A stretch of 64,000 bases of DNA from Neobacillus sp. CF12 (GTDB lineage: Bacteria > Bacillota > Bacilli > Bacillales > Cytobacillaceae), in NCBI RefSeq assembly GCF_030348765.1, contig NZ_JAUCEU010000007.1:2611001-2675000 (forward strand), in the 5' to 3' direction. This document shows, one piece after another, positions 36,126 to 47,159 of this stretch. Numbering within the stretch: position 1 is the stretch's first letter; the number at the start of each line of letters is the position of its first letter. The notes beneath the pieces were generated by a model. It was not told where the DNA came from. It was given only the letters and a program-made list of their open reading frames with translations, and ran no database searches. A program made the translations under genes and the position numbers.

Positions 36126-38002
36126 TCATTTATCTAAATAAAAGTAAAACAGTACACCATCCTTTGTATTCTCTGCCCCATATTGTGCATCATGCATTTC
36201 CAAAATTTGTTTTACAATCGACAGTCCTAGACCGGTTCCACCTTTTACACGTTCTCTCGCAGCATCGATACGATAAAATTGATCCCATATCTTATCAAGA
36301 CTTTCTTCTGGTAAATGTGCCCCTTTATTCTCAATCCCAACGTAGACAGAATCTTTTTGTTTTTTGATGATTACGATAAGTTCATGACCTGGTTCTGTAT
36401 ACCGGATGGCATTGGTTAATAGATTGACTAGGACTTGTTCTACTAAATTCGAGTTAGCATTCACAGTAGCATCTTCAAGTTGTAATAAAGCCTTTAACCC
36501 TTTTTCTTCTATCTGAAACAATAACTTTTGAAATACTTGGGTAAATAGGTCTTTTATATTGATTTGTTCCTTTTCAAGCTGAAATGTCCCTGATTCATAT
36601 TTCGCTAAATTCAACATTTCATTAACGAGTACATTCACTTTTGCAATCTCATTCTCAATAGCCTGCAAGTAGTATTTATTTTTTTCAGGAGCAATTCCAT
36701 CTTGGAGCATCGAAACAGATACTAGCATCACACTTAATTTTTTAGTTCATGCGAAACCCCAGAAATAAAATCTTTCCTTACTTGTTCCAATTTCTTTTCT
36801 TTTTCGATATCCTCCATTAATTTGCTGTTCGCTGTATGAAGTTTCTCGATATAATCTTCAAGCCTCTTCGATAATTGATTGATATTGTTTGATAATACAC
36901 CAATTTCATTTTTGGAATAGACCGGGATTTTTTCACCAAATTCAAATTCGATTATTTTCTTCGTCACCTGATTGATCCGAAGAATGGGTTTGGTAATGAT
37001 TCTTGAGTAATAAATACAAAATATCGTTGTCAAGGCAATACTAATCAATTGTAGGTAAAAGTAGTAATCCTTCATCAAGTCAGCTGCTTTGGTTAAAGGC
37101 TGCAATGAGGTTAAGGTAAAAACAAACTCACTTACCTGTCCGTTGTGGGTAATGGGTCTAATGAATTGGATATATCTCACACCATCAAAATTCAATTCCA
37201 GCTGCAGCCACTTTTCTTTGGAAAACTTAATTCTATCTGTAAGATAATCAGCTTGAAACTTTAAAATGTTCTCGGCAAAGGTTTGATTGTTATATAGTGA
37301 CAGCTCATCCCCTGGATTACGATAGTTGGGAAGTCGCATATCCGTGACTATCCCACTATGTCCCCTCAGAGTAAACAATGGATTCACTTTTAATGCTTGT
37401 GGAAGTTTCATTTCCGACTCTTCCAATTCCATCTGCTCATTTCTTATATCTTCCTTTTGCATGTAATATGGAGCAACAAATCTTTCATTTATTATAGAAA
37501 TCGAAATAGAAACTGGAACAGTATGATCTAATTTCTTGAGTCTGCTTATCCCATCAAATGATATTTCTACAGCATTATTTTCGTACTCACTTAAATAAGA
37601 AAAAATTGTCTCCAACGCGTTTACATTTTTCTTTGCATTGATCAGATTATTTAACAAGAGTCTCTTGGTTTCCATCTTATCACGTTGATCAGTGCTTATT
37701 ACCTCCAGATAATAATCTCCTGTCGGCAGATTTTTTATATTCCCTAAATCATCCAGGCGTGCAACCATGATGCCGTTTTTTTCAAACAAAGTCGATTCGC
37801 GCTTTTGCAACTCCGTTTTATCCAGTTGATTTCTTTTGACAGCCTGATAATAGGCCTGAATTTCCTTTTGAATAGTTTCTTTCTCTTTATCAAGATAAAC
37901 ATGGTTGATAATATAATATTGTCCGCCTATGATCATACTGATGATGATGCAACAGAGGAAGAACGTTAGAAAAAACAACTGAAAGACAATCTTTCTTCTC
38001 AT
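36126..38002 (-). pseudogene. Sensor histidine kinase, broken at the H-box
   Basis: The first frame (38002-36734) has two membrane segments, an extracellular domain and a HAMP domain and stops right after ISGVSHELKN. The second frame (36731-36126) continues with SMLQDGIAPEKNKYYLQAIE and a complete ATPase domain (NAIRYT, GTGLGLSIVKQI). At the join the DNA reads CATGAACTAAAAAATTAAG, where kinases normally encode HELKTPLS; about four nucleotides are missing, followed by a garbled stretch. The lesion removes the residues after the phospho-accepting His, so even a restored frame would be doubtful. It overlaps the response regulator gene by 4 nt, confirming a former operon. Confidence 0.88.
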
Positions 38003-38688
38003 TTTTGATCGACCTCAAACTTATAGCCTGTACGAATAACGGTCGTAATGTGCTTTCCTTTTTCACCTAACTTTAAACGTACATTTCGCATATGTGCTGT
38101 CAAAGTTTTATCATCGCCACCATAATCATAGCCCCAAATATGAATAATTAATGTTTCCCTTGTTAGTACTTGCTCTTTATGTTCCATAAGAAAAACTAAA
38201 ATTTCATACTCTGTATGTGTAAAATCAATCTTTGTCCCTTCCACTACTACAGTTCTTGCTAATTTATCTACATAAATTCCACATAAATCAATCGAGTCTT
38301 GTTGATGCCTAGGTTGAATTGAATTTTTGAACAAGCGATTTGCTCTCGCTAGTAAAATATTGGGTTTAAATGGCTTTGTCACATAGTCGTCCGCTCCTAA
38401 TTCAAAACCAAGTAATGTATCCTCCTCATCACTTCGGGCCGTTAACAAAATACCAGGAACATTAGACATCTTACGAATGCGTCTACAAACAGACCATCCA
38501 TCAACTGCTGGAAGCATTATATCCAATATGACAAGATCAATCTCATGAGCAGCAAATAGATCTAAACCAATTTGTCCATCTTCGGCTGTTAACACTTCGT
38601 ATCCTTCATGTGAAAAGTAATAAGCTACGGTCTCTCGTAAAATTTCCTCATCTTCAATAATCAATACTTTTTTCATGTCTTTCATCAT
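37999..38688 (-). CDS. OmpR-family response regulator
   Basis: 229 residues: receiver domain (VLIIEDEEILRE, acceptor Asp in LVILDIMLPAVDG, Lys in VTKPFKP) and a C-terminal winged helix (FTHTEYEILVFLMEHKEQVL, VRLKLG, VIRTGYKFEV). The start may be at 38688 or at the ATG four codons later; ribosome sites are weak for both. Its cognate kinase is the next gene and is broken, so the regulator may act unphosphorylated, be phosphorylated by another kinase, or be on its way to loss. The closest neighbour upstream is a FemABX transferase, a plausible target in cell-wall stress. Confidence 0.92.
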   Translation of the reverse strand: MMKDMKKVLIIEDEEILRETVAYYFSHEGYEVLTAEDGQIGLDLFAAHEIDLVILDIMLPAVDGWSVCRRIRKMSNVPGILLTARSDEEDTLLGFELGADDYVTKPFKPNILLARANRLFKNSIQPRHQQDSIDLCGIYVDKLARTVVVEGTKIDFTHTEYEILVFLMEHKEQVLTRETLIIHIWGYDYGGDDKTLTAHMRNVRLKLGEKGKHITTVIRTGYKFEVDQK

Positions 38689-38805
38689 CCATCTACATAT
38701 ATTTTAATATGTTGTTAATATGTGATTTTCATTTCTCCTATATCCGTCTCCCATGTCACAGAACAATTTTTTAAAAAGGATTTTTATTAATGATTTTTCA
38801 TCGAG

Positions 38806-40188
38806 TTAAAGTTGTTCAGCGTTTATTTCTTTTTTGGTCCATTTCTGAGAAATACTGTGCATAAGATGAACAAATTGATTAACATGTCTTCTGGTTTGAA
38901 GAAAATGCGAGCGACAAAACTTTCTAATAGATAATGCCTTTGTGAAAATTTGATAATGAACGGGAGATAAAACCAAATCAAAATCCCCTACAAACTCAGT
39001 AAACTGTGGGTGAAATCCTCGTTTGAATTTATAAATTCCATATAACGGATTAGATGGAGAGGTATCTCCCGACATTCCGAAGAAATCATATATCTCACAC
39101 CCTAATGACTTCGCTTCTTGTATCATGTGCCACTGTAACAAATAATTTGGCATAAAGTTTCGTAATATATTGTTGCTGCCACCATATAAGTACCAAGCTT
39201 TATTACCATGTTTCATAAAAATAGCTGCAGATAAAATGACTCCATTTGGATTTTCATGTTCCAATTGGAAAATCAATTGTTGCTCATCTTGAAGCTTATA
39301 CCGTTTTTGTTTTAATTGTTGTATTGTGCTTTTCCACTTTTCAAGTTTTTCTAGATCAGCTTCTAGAATCATCTTCTTATCAATAGAAACGAACTCTGCT
39401 TCTATTTTTTTCAACTGTTCGTCTATATACCTCATTGCAGTTTTAAAATTCAATTTTGCAAAATATAACTTCATCTGTTTACTTGCTTCAAAGACATTGT
39501 ACATCGTTTTAAAATATGAAATCGGACGCATTGAGAAATGGGCTCGTTCTGCTGTTATATCACTTAACTGTTGAAACAGAACTAAATCCTCACGTTTCCC
39601 TTCCATAATTTCAATACCACGGCGCTCTGCATAACGGATTTTATATTTTGTTTGACGATGGAATTGTTGAAACACTTCATCTATATCTGATGTAATATCT
39701 AAACGAAAAGTAAAACGAGGTTGAAACCCGCCATAATTTAATTCTTTTCCTCGATGAATATAACCCAGCTCTTTCATTTGTTCTATAAAAGATATATTAT
39801 TTTTGCCATTTTCAACTAAATTTCCATCTAAATCACGTTCTCGATACAAAATATCCGGGTCTAGTCTTAACATAAACACCTCTTGGTTTTTTAAATATTT
39901 TTTTATTTCCTCTGTAAATAACTGCACGTGTTTTGTATCCTTATAATCAATCACATACCCTCGTGAAGCATACGCTATTTTTTTATTCACAACTGGAATA
40001 GGACGTAATAAAATCACGGCGGCCGCAACCAATTTATTATTTTTTTCTAATCCAACATAATGCGAATCCCATCCAGTCTTTGCTTTTAATTCCCCCCACT
40101 CATGACTTTGAAATATATGATTTTTATAATGTGAATGAACAAACTCTTTGAATTTCTCTTTATTAATAGTAGAAACAAATTTAATCAT
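38806..40188 (-). CDS. FemABX peptidyltransferase
   Basis: 460 residues with two GNAT-like halves (FQSHEWGELKAKTGW near the start; KAWYLYGGSN and EIYDFFGMSGDTSPSNPLYG, trimmed here, near the C-terminus) and a coiled-coil arm inserted at about residues 250-310 (IDEQLKKIEAEF through IQQLKQKRYKLQDEQQ), as in FemA and FemX. Such enzymes add amino acids from aminoacyl-tRNA to the lipid II stem peptide. Most Bacillus make directly cross-linked wall without an interpeptide bridge, so its role here is open; protection against wall-active agents is likely. It is divergent from nothing and lies upstream of a two-component locus. Confidence 0.88.
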   Translation of the reverse strand: MIKFVSTINKEKFKEFVHSHYKNHIFQSHEWGELKAKTGWDSHYVGLEKNNKLVAAAVILLRPIPVVNKKIAYASRGYVIDYKDTKHVQLFTEEIKKYLKNQEVFMLRLDPDILYRERDLDGNLVENGKNNISFIEQMKELGYIHRGKELNYGGFQPRFTFRLDITSDIDEVFQQFHRQTKYKIRYAERRGIEIMEGKREDLVLFQQLSDITAERAHFSMRPISYFKTMYNVFEASKQMKLYFAKLNFKTAMRYIDEQLKKIEAEFVSIDKKMILEADLEKLEKWKSTIQQLKQKRYKLQDEQQLIFQLEHENPNGVILSAAIFMKHGNKAWYLYGGSNNILRNFMPNYLLQWHMIQEAKSLGCEIYDFFGMSGDTSPSNPLYGIYKFKRGFHPQFTEFVGDFDLVLSPVHYQIFTKALSIRKFCRSHFLQTRRHVNQFVHLMHSISQKWTKKEINAEQL

Positions 40189-40344
40189 GAAAACACTCCT
40201 TTATACTTTCTCTACATCAATATAAAAGAGTGTTCTCAAGGCAATATAAAACTGATATCAAGATGAAATGAATTTTTTTAAAAGTAAGAAATTATAATTC
40301 CAACCCTAAACTGAAAAAATCAAATAACTTTCTATCATTAAAAC

Positions 40345-40380
40345 AAGAAAATCGATTCCTTAGCATACAGGAATCGATTA
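40345..40380 (-). terminator. Terminator of the Ig-like repeat protein gene
   Basis: Arms AATCGATTCCT / AGGAATCGATT (40350-40360, 40369-40379) with minus-strand T run after (plus A-rich 40341-40350). Confidence 0.85.
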
Positions 40381-40388
40381 TTTTTTCA

Positions 40389-43223
40389 CTATTGATTGAC
40401 AACAACAGGAATAATTGTATAAAATCCTTCATACTCTGCCATTACAATTGCTGCACCATCAGATACTGTAATAATTTGATTATCTGGTGTCGTATTTGCA
40501 ATGTCAGGGTTTGATAGTCTATAGGTTGCTTCTGAAGTAATATCTTTAATAGTTCCATCACTATAGATTGCATGAATCATTATTTTTGTTTTCTTACCTG
40601 CCGAGCTGACAATATAATCCGGAGCTGCGAAAATCCCTAAAACTCTAGCTGGATGTTTATCCACTACTTTGACATGTATTTCTCTTGTGATTCCCATGTA
40701 AGTAGCCTTTATGGTTGTTTCCCCTACTGACTGAGCAACGATTCGTCCCGCATCTGTTATGGTTGCTACTGTTTTATCAGCTACTGACCACTCTGCGTTA
40801 TCAGCTACATCGTACACATCACGCGGACCATAAACTGCAAAAAGAGACATTATTAAGGACTCATTTGGTTCTAAAACTACATCTGTATTACTTGGTTCCA
40901 ATGAGTGTGGTTTAATATTTCTTACCCAAACTGCATCGTTCAATCCTTCGTGATAACGGAAGTATACATACGCTTCTCCAGGACCAACTGGAGTAATTTT
41001 CCCATTTTTATCTACGGTTGCTACACTTTCATCAGTAGACTCCCATGTTCCTTCGGTATCAACTTCTATCACATTATTGTCGGTATATTCCGCAAAGGCA
41101 ATTACATCAACCGGTTCATCACCTGGCTGCAACATTAACATGCCTTCACTTAAATCAATACCCACTAAATTAACAGAACCACCCTTTTCATTTACAGTAA
41201 CTGGAATTTCAAATACAGGAAAGCCATCAATTTTACCAATAATCGTTGTGCTTCCGTTTGTCTTCCCTGTAATTTTCCCTTCCTCAATCACAGCAATCGA
41301 TGGATTCTTTGAAGTCCATTGAACGTTTTTCGTGATTTCTCTTTGAGCACCATCACTATATTGAGCTGAAATTCGTAAAGGGAAAATCTTATCTTTTTGT
41401 ACGACAACATCAAATGTGTTGAATAGTAATGATTCTATTTTTAAATCCTGTTCGGATGCAGGAGATTCAGGTAGAATTGTAACATCTAAAATTTCAAAAT
41501 TACTACCGTGATTAATCAGTACTTGAGTCGTTCCCGTTGCCATTGCCGTCAGCACACCATTCTCTACTGTTACAATATCAGGGTTTAAAGAGGTGCTCCT
41601 ACCATTTAACGTAACATCTGCGGTCGTTCCATCCTGATACTCTGCTTTTATCGTATACGGATGTGTACTTTCATTTAATGTAAATGTAATCTCCGATTCA
41701 ATTGGTTTAAGATCAACGATTCGGTTTAGACCATCTTTAGAAGGTGTTTCTGTTACTACAATCGTGAATCTTTCTGTATAACCCGCACTATAAACACTGA
41801 TTATCGCTGTGCCTGTCCCAACAGCTGTCAGAAGTCCATCTTGATTTATCGTAACTACACTTGGATTATCAGTCTTATAAAGTGCATAAGGCGTATCATC
41901 CATAACATTGCCATCTGTGTAAGTCACTTCGACCTTTAATTGTTTCTGTTCATTTACCATCATATTTGTCACATTCGGTGTGACTGACATAGACTTAGCG
42001 ATTGGAGGCTTAGCAGGACCATATTTATCTGAAACCGTTACAGGTATCTGGACCATTTTCCCTCCATATAATGCTGTTAATACAGTTGATCCTTTCGTTA
42101 TTCCGTATATTTTATTAAGTTCCACAGAAGCGATGGGAAAAGGATTAGATGAAATCCATTCAATAGAATCCGTTACATCTTTTATCGATCCATCGCTGAA
42201 AACTGCCTTAATTGAAACTTCTTTCCCATACTCATCACCTAATCCCAAAAAATAATAAGACGAAGAAGCAGTAAGACCGATTACTCTAGGATTCGTTAAT
42301 TTATTCGTAATAATCACTTCAATCTCAACTGGAGAATGAACCTCAGTTCGATAAGTTGCTATAAGTTTTGTTTTACCAATCTTTCCTTTAGCATTGACTA
42401 CACCCTGTTCTGTAACTGTTGCGAGGCTAGTATCCTCAACTGTCCACTTCGCCTCATTTGTAACATCTTTTGAATTTCCATCATTAAATACTTCATTCAA
42501 CACAGTTCCAATTGACTCGTTAGGTAAGATCTCTATAGTCGGTGTTTCTGTAACTAGGTTCGTTGGCTTAACAACATTCACTAGAATTGTACCAACCATT
42601 TTATCATACTTAAAATAAATATAAGCTTCTCCAACCCCAACAGGAGTGATTTGCCCGCTACTATTAACAACTGCAACACTAGAATTTGACGAACTCCATT
42701 TGCCAATACTTGTTACTTCTTTATCCCCTGTAAAGGTGCTTCTAAAATAAGCTTTTGACTGTACTGGTTTATCTGTAGTTTCTAATCTAAATTGACTCGC
42801 AGAAAGTATTAAACCTTTTTCTTCGACTAGTTTTTCTTCTACAGAAACAAAGAAATTTATCTCTGGAAAAGTCGAATATTTCACGTTTAACGAAACATCT
42901 CCTGGTGATATTCCTTCAATTTCACCATCCGAGACTTTAGCAATGGACGTATCTCTCGATTTCCAAGTAGCTGATTTCGTCACATTTTTGACTGAACCGT
43001 CACTATATAATGCTTTCAATTGAATTGACTTTTTTTCACCTTGTTCTACATAGGTAGTATTATAGGCTGATAACAATAAAGATACAATTTTCGGTGAATC
43101 TGGCTTAGGATTTTCACTAAATATTGTTCCATTTGATGCAAATGCTAGATTACTATATAGAGATAGGATTAAACTGAAAATAATCGTCATCGCTGTAATA
43201 CGATTAACGGCCCTCTTTTTCAT
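40389..43223 (-). CDS. Secreted protein of about ten BIG2-like Ig domains
   Basis: 944 residues. A signal peptide (MKKRAVNRITAM, hydrophobic to about 29, ending AFASNG) is followed by about ten repeats of 80-90 residues. Most contain the BIG2 pattern: Y/FSDGS-KDVT, then W-S/T-S-x-(N/D)-xS-I/VAxV, then GxxxGxxxG and a strand end (examples: YSDGSVKNVTKSATWKSRD, TWESTDESVATVDKNGKI). No sortase motif, SLH domain or enzyme domain is seen, so it may be released or held by protein contacts. It follows the protease gene after 108 nt containing a weak hairpin and may share its transcript. Role unknown: matrix, adhesion or protease substrate. Confidence 0.88.
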   Translation of the reverse strand: MKKRAVNRITAMTIIFSLILSLYSNLAFASNGTIFSENPKPDSPKIVSLLLSAYNTTYVEQGEKKSIQLKALYSDGSVKNVTKSATWKSRDTSIAKVSDGEIEGISPGDVSLNVKYSTFPEINFFVSVEEKLVEEKGLILSASQFRLETTDKPVQSKAYFRSTFTGDKEVTSIGKWSSSNSSVAVVNSSGQITPVGVGEAYIYFKYDKMVGTILVNVVKPTNLVTETPTIEILPNESIGTVLNEVFNDGNSKDVTNEAKWTVEDTSLATVTEQGVVNAKGKIGKTKLIATYRTEVHSPVEIEVIITNKLTNPRVIGLTASSSYYFLGLGDEYGKEVSIKAVFSDGSIKDVTDSIEWISSNPFPIASVELNKIYGITKGSTVLTALYGGKMVQIPVTVSDKYGPAKPPIAKSMSVTPNVTNMMVNEQKQLKVEVTYTDGNVMDDTPYALYKTDNPSVVTINQDGLLTAVGTGTAIISVYSAGYTERFTIVVTETPSKDGLNRIVDLKPIESEITFTLNESTHPYTIKAEYQDGTTADVTLNGRSTSLNPDIVTVENGVLTAMATGTTQVLINHGSNFEILDVTILPESPASEQDLKIESLLFNTFDVVVQKDKIFPLRISAQYSDGAQREITKNVQWTSKNPSIAVIEEGKITGKTNGSTTIIGKIDGFPVFEIPVTVNEKGGSVNLVGIDLSEGMLMLQPGDEPVDVIAFAEYTDNNVIEVDTEGTWESTDESVATVDKNGKITPVGPGEAYVYFRYHEGLNDAVWVRNIKPHSLEPSNTDVVLEPNESLIMSLFAVYGPRDVYDVADNAEWSVADKTVATITDAGRIVAQSVGETTIKATYMGITREIHVKVVDKHPARVLGIFAAPDYIVSSAGKKTKIMIHAIYSDGTIKDITSEATYRLSNPDIANTTPDNQIITVSDGAAIVMAEYEGFYTIIPVVVNQ

Positions 43224-43285
43224 TTATTTCCTCCTTTTTTTATATTAATCAACTGTAAAAATACCATTTACTTATCTAATAGAAA

Positions 43286-43319
43286 GATGTTCACCATACT
43301 GTCTAATATGGCGAACATC
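43286..43319 (-). terminator. Hairpin between protease and Ig-like repeat gene
   Basis: GATGTTC-CCATA / TATGG-GAACATC with a weak T run on the minus strand; could be a leaky terminator. Confidence 0.55.
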
Positions 43320-43331
43320 CTATATGAATGA

Positions 43332-46300
43332 CTATGGTTGCTTTTTGTCGAAAATAATATTTACAGCTTCCGATGGATCTGTCCTGCCATCTTTCGTTAC
43401 TGTAACGGCCGTTAAGCTGTTTTCACCCTTTTTCACATTTACAGAAATTGCAAATGCACCATCTTCATTTGATTTTCCAGTTGCAATGTCCTTCCCGTTA
43501 TTTTGAATGATAACAGTACTTGATGGTGTTGCTTTTCCTGTCACAACAATCTTAGATTCATTTATGAACGAATTATTTACTGGTGATTCAATCACTGGTA
43601 CTGGTAAAGAATTATTCACAACTGCTCGAATCATCATATTTCCATAAACAGGATCTGTATTATGCTCCCATTTTCCATCAGCTAAAAACCAGTTTCGATC
43701 ATGGAAAGGTCCATTATGATCGCTATATAAGCTTGTTGACTTAGTCACGTCATCTGGCTGAATATAGGTTAGATAGAAGTCTCCACTGACATAAATCTCT
43801 TTATCAGTTAGATCAACATACGTCCATTCCCCATCTGTTTTCGCATGAGCATCGAAAGGACCTGCAATCTTCTTGCCAGGGGCTCCATTTAAACCACTTG
43901 AATCATAGACTGCAACTTGGAATCTTGTTGACCCCGGTGAAGGCATTTCGGTATTGACCTTAAACAGTCCCCCTGTTAGCCACGCTCTTGAAACTCCTTC
44001 TTCTAAAGACATTTTAACAGCCATACCATTCTTAGCATAAACCCAATACCATGCGTTTTCCCCTGTTCCGTCATCATATCCAATTTCACCAGTAAATCCG
44101 ATATACTTTTGCAATTCTATTTTTTGATTATGATCTTTTTCTGCGTTAATTGAAATAGGAATATCTTGATATACATAATCATCCTTGTACACATGTAATG
44201 TGTAGTTTCCTTCATATGCAGTAAGAGAAAAACGTCCTTTATCATCCGTTTTTACAGGTAAAATGGCTGCATCCTCTAGTAAGGAAATAATCACATTAGA
44301 TAGTGGTTTACCGGTTTCTTTATCCTTTACGACCCCTTCTACTGTTCCTTTCCCTAAAGGTTTAAGATTTAAGTTTGCTTCGACGATCCCGTCTTTTGGA
44401 ATCGAAACAGCTTGGTCTTTGGAATGAAAACCATAGGCTTCAGCGCGAAGAGTGAATTCCCCTGCCTTATGTGTCATGGAGAACCTTCCATCAGCTGGAT
44501 TAGCTGTAACTGAGAATCCAGAATCTACTAGCGTTACCTGTGCACCGATCGGTAACACGTTTGGCTGACTATAAGTATCTTGAACGAATGTTGCAGTTGG
44601 AGCTAACACACTGTTCTTAGAATTCTTTTTGATATGGATTTCATTTGTTGTATTTTCCTTAAAAATTTCTTGTTTCGTGTCTTCCGTAATAGGTTTATCA
44701 GTCAATGAAATGTCATCCAAATACCAACCATCATGAACTACATCATCAGGTCCCTCAAATCCTGTGTCTGCTGAAAACTTAAAGAAACTGATATAAATCC
44801 GCTTTCCAGCGTAAGCAGAAAGATTCACTTCTGCATCTATCCATTCATCAGTAAGATACTCTTTTGGTACCCCATTTCCCCAAAATTCAGTAGGTTCCGT
44901 TCTAGTCACTATTTCCCAGTTTTGGCGGTCGGTAGAGACTAGGACCGCACCGAAATCAGTTGAAACTTCCATTCCTTCTGCATTAAAGTCATACCACTGC
45001 TTATATTGCAGGTATGAATTTCCGCTTTCAGGAATGTCGATAGGAGGCATATTGAGATACGAAAACGAATCAGGAGCGTGAGGACCCTCCAAATTGGTTC
45101 CATATACGTTTTTTCCTGAATAAGCTTGTCCAGGTCCCGCTACTGGGCTACCCCATTCCCAATCGTTATATAATCCTTCAGAATACCATCCTTCAGGAAC
45201 AGCTTCTAAATCTTGAAAATAACCAATTGTAATCGCAGGCTTAACTTCTACATTAAATTCCGGAGAAGTTACTTGATTTTGTCCATAATCAACCATTTTC
45301 CACTTAAAAGTAAATGTACCTTTCCTTATATCTTCACCTGGAACTACAGCTTGATAGGTCCCATTTCTAAAATCACCAGCTGTTCTTGTTGCTTTTACCG
45401 TCTTCCATTGTTGATCAACTAAATACTGAATTTCTACTGTCTCTACACTGATGTTATCTTGCACTTCTACTGTTAATGGCAGCACTACCTGGTCGTATAC
45501 AAAATCAGGAGAGGTATGCTGGTAGGTGGGATTGGTTTTGTCTTGCCCGTCATGGCCAACAATACCTTTAACCATTCCATTTCCATTATTTAATGTATTT
45601 ATTGCGTTATAAGCATTAACAAACCCATGCCCATAACCGTAATTAGGGGAAGTCGGATATTCTGAGTCTGTTAACGGAATTGCAGTATCCTCAAGTAATT
45701 TTTCAATTTGATCAATAGATAGTGATGCATTTGCTTGTTTAAGTAACGCGATTACACCTGTAATATGTGGAGTTGCCATGGAGGTACCACTCCAGCCATC
45801 TTCATATTCATTTCCTGGTGTCGCTGATCGAATATTGGCACCAGGTGCTGAAACATTTGGTTTTGACTCATCATATGGGCCTGGTCCACGAGATGAGAAG
45901 TAAGCTAATTTATTATTACTATCTGTTGCTCCAACTGCAAAAGATTCTGGATAATTTGATGGATTCGAAATCGAACCAGGTCCATTCTCTCCACTATTTC
46001 CTGCAGCAAAAACCGGGAAGATATCTGCAGCTCTCCAATTCTGGACCATTGGTCGATACCATTCATCAAATCCAGGGCCGCCACCCCAAGAATTATTTAC
46101 AATATCTGGTGCTAATTCTGGATGTGGATTCCCCTCAGAATCCTTAGGAGCAAGAATCCATTCTCCTGCTTGTAACAAATCAACATCTGTACCACCAGCT
46201 GCCGAGAAGGCTTTTACAGCAATCCATTTTGCACCTGGTGCAACACCTATTTGATTACTTCCATCTGGTTCACCTCCAACAATTGTCCCCATTGTATGTG

Positions 46301-47102
46301 TACCATGAGCTAAATCATCATAAGGCTCATCACTTCCATTGACTGCATCGAACCAACTTAGGGAATGATCGACAAGTGTCGGGTTTGTAGGATTGTATCC
46401 ACGGTATTTTTCCTTTAATGCAGGATGATCCCATTGTACACCTGTATCGATATTTGCTACTACAATACCCGATCCATCGATTCCCATTTTCCAAGCTTGT
46501 GGCGCACCGACACGTTCCACTCCCCACTCAGTCGTTGATGAACTTTTCACTGATGAGTCTTTGTTTCGTATAGGAGTAATTAATTGTCTTGTTTCATTAG
46601 GCAAAATCTTTGCAATTTCTGGGTATGCAGCGAGTTTATCCATTACCTCTTTTGTTCCAGTAACAGCAATGGCATTAACTACATAGAAAGACTCCACACT
46701 ATCTACTTCACCATTCTTTTTAGCTTGCTCCAAATACTCTAGCACTCTATTCTGCGTTTCCATTGCCGTATTACGTAAAGATGAAATAACCGTAGAACGG
46801 ACGATCAATTCCATCTTAGCAGCTGTTTGTTTCTGTTCTTTAGCATTTTCTTTTGCTTCTGATGCAATCTTATTTGTATCAACTTGTTCATTAAATTTTA
46901 ATAAGAAAGTTACCTGTTCATTCTGTTTAAATTGTTGCAATAACTTACGATCAATTTTCAGATCAAGTGATGAAGTGGTTATAGGTTTACTAAAGCTTTC
47001 TATTGCCAAGACATAATTGGGAAGAAAAAGATTGATTAAGAGAAAGCTAGATAGTAAGATACTTATCAACAACTGACTTACTTTAAATGTTTTTGTCAAC
47101 AA
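43332..47102 (-). CDS. bpr: Bacillopeptidase F-like S8 protease
   Basis: 1256 residues. A signal peptide is followed by an I9-type propeptide and a subtilisin domain with Asp219 (NIDTG), His266 (HGTHT) and Ser441 (GTSMATPH). Then come an Ig-like linker, a MAM/jelly-roll domain of the immune-inhibitor-A type (YFQDLEAVPEGWYSEG), two carboxypeptidase-regulatory-like domains (GTVEGVVKDKETGKPLSNVI), a further beta domain and a C-terminal Big_6-like domain. This layout fits Bacillopeptidase F, though shorter than the 1433 residues in B. subtilis. A site AGAGAGGAG precedes the start. It follows the anti-sigma gene by 57 nt with no terminator, so it may be under the sigma factor at 48142. Confidence 0.93.
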   Translation of the reverse strand: MLTKTFKVSQLLISILLSSFLLINLFLPNYVLAIESFSKPITTSSLDLKIDRKLLQQFKQNEQVTFLLKFNEQVDTNKIASEAKENAKEQKQTAAKMELIVRSTVISSLRNTAMETQNRVLEYLEQAKKNGEVDSVESFYVVNAIAVTGTKEVMDKLAAYPEIAKILPNETRQLITPIRNKDSSVKSSSTTEWGVERVGAPQAWKMGIDGSGIVVANIDTGVQWDHPALKEKYRGYNPTNPTLVDHSLSWFDAVNGSDEPYDDLAHGTHTMGTIVGGEPDGSNQIGVAPGAKWIAVKAFSAAGGTDVDLLQAGEWILAPKDSEGNPHPELAPDIVNNSWGGGPGFDEWYRPMVQNWRAADIFPVFAAGNSGENGPGSISNPSNYPESFAVGATDSNNKLAYFSSRGPGPYDESKPNVSAPGANIRSATPGNEYEDGWSGTSMATPHITGVIALLKQANASLSIDQIEKLLEDTAIPLTDSEYPTSPNYGYGHGFVNAYNAINTLNNGNGMVKGIVGHDGQDKTNPTYQHTSPDFVYDQVVLPLTVEVQDNISVETVEIQYLVDQQWKTVKATRTAGDFRNGTYQAVVPGEDIRKGTFTFKWKMVDYGQNQVTSPEFNVEVKPAITIGYFQDLEAVPEGWYSEGLYNDWEWGSPVAGPGQAYSGKNVYGTNLEGPHAPDSFSYLNMPPIDIPESGNSYLQYKQWYDFNAEGMEVSTDFGAVLVSTDRQNWEIVTRTEPTEFWGNGVPKEYLTDEWIDAEVNLSAYAGKRIYISFFKFSADTGFEGPDDVVHDGWYLDDISLTDKPITEDTKQEIFKENTTNEIHIKKNSKNSVLAPTATFVQDTYSQPNVLPIGAQVTLVDSGFSVTANPADGRFSMTHKAGEFTLRAEAYGFHSKDQAVSIPKDGIVEANLNLKPLGKGTVEGVVKDKETGKPLSNVIISLLEDAAILPVKTDDKGRFSLTAYEGNYTLHVYKDDYVYQDIPISINAEKDHNQKIELQKYIGFTGEIGYDDGTGENAWYWVYAKNGMAVKMSLEEGVSRAWLTGGLFKVNTEMPSPGSTRFQVAVYDSSGLNGAPGKKIAGPFDAHAKTDGEWTYVDLTDKEIYVSGDFYLTYIQPDDVTKSTSLYSDHNGPFHDRNWFLADGKWEHNTDPVYGNMMIRAVVNNSLPVPVIESPVNNSFINESKIVVTGKATPSSTVIIQNNGKDIATGKSNEDGAFAISVNVKKGENSLTAVTVTKDGRTDPSEAVNIIFDKKQP

Positions 47103-47159
47103 AAGAACTCCTCTCTAATAATAAAATTGGATCGTACTACTTGAAGTAATTGTTTATTT

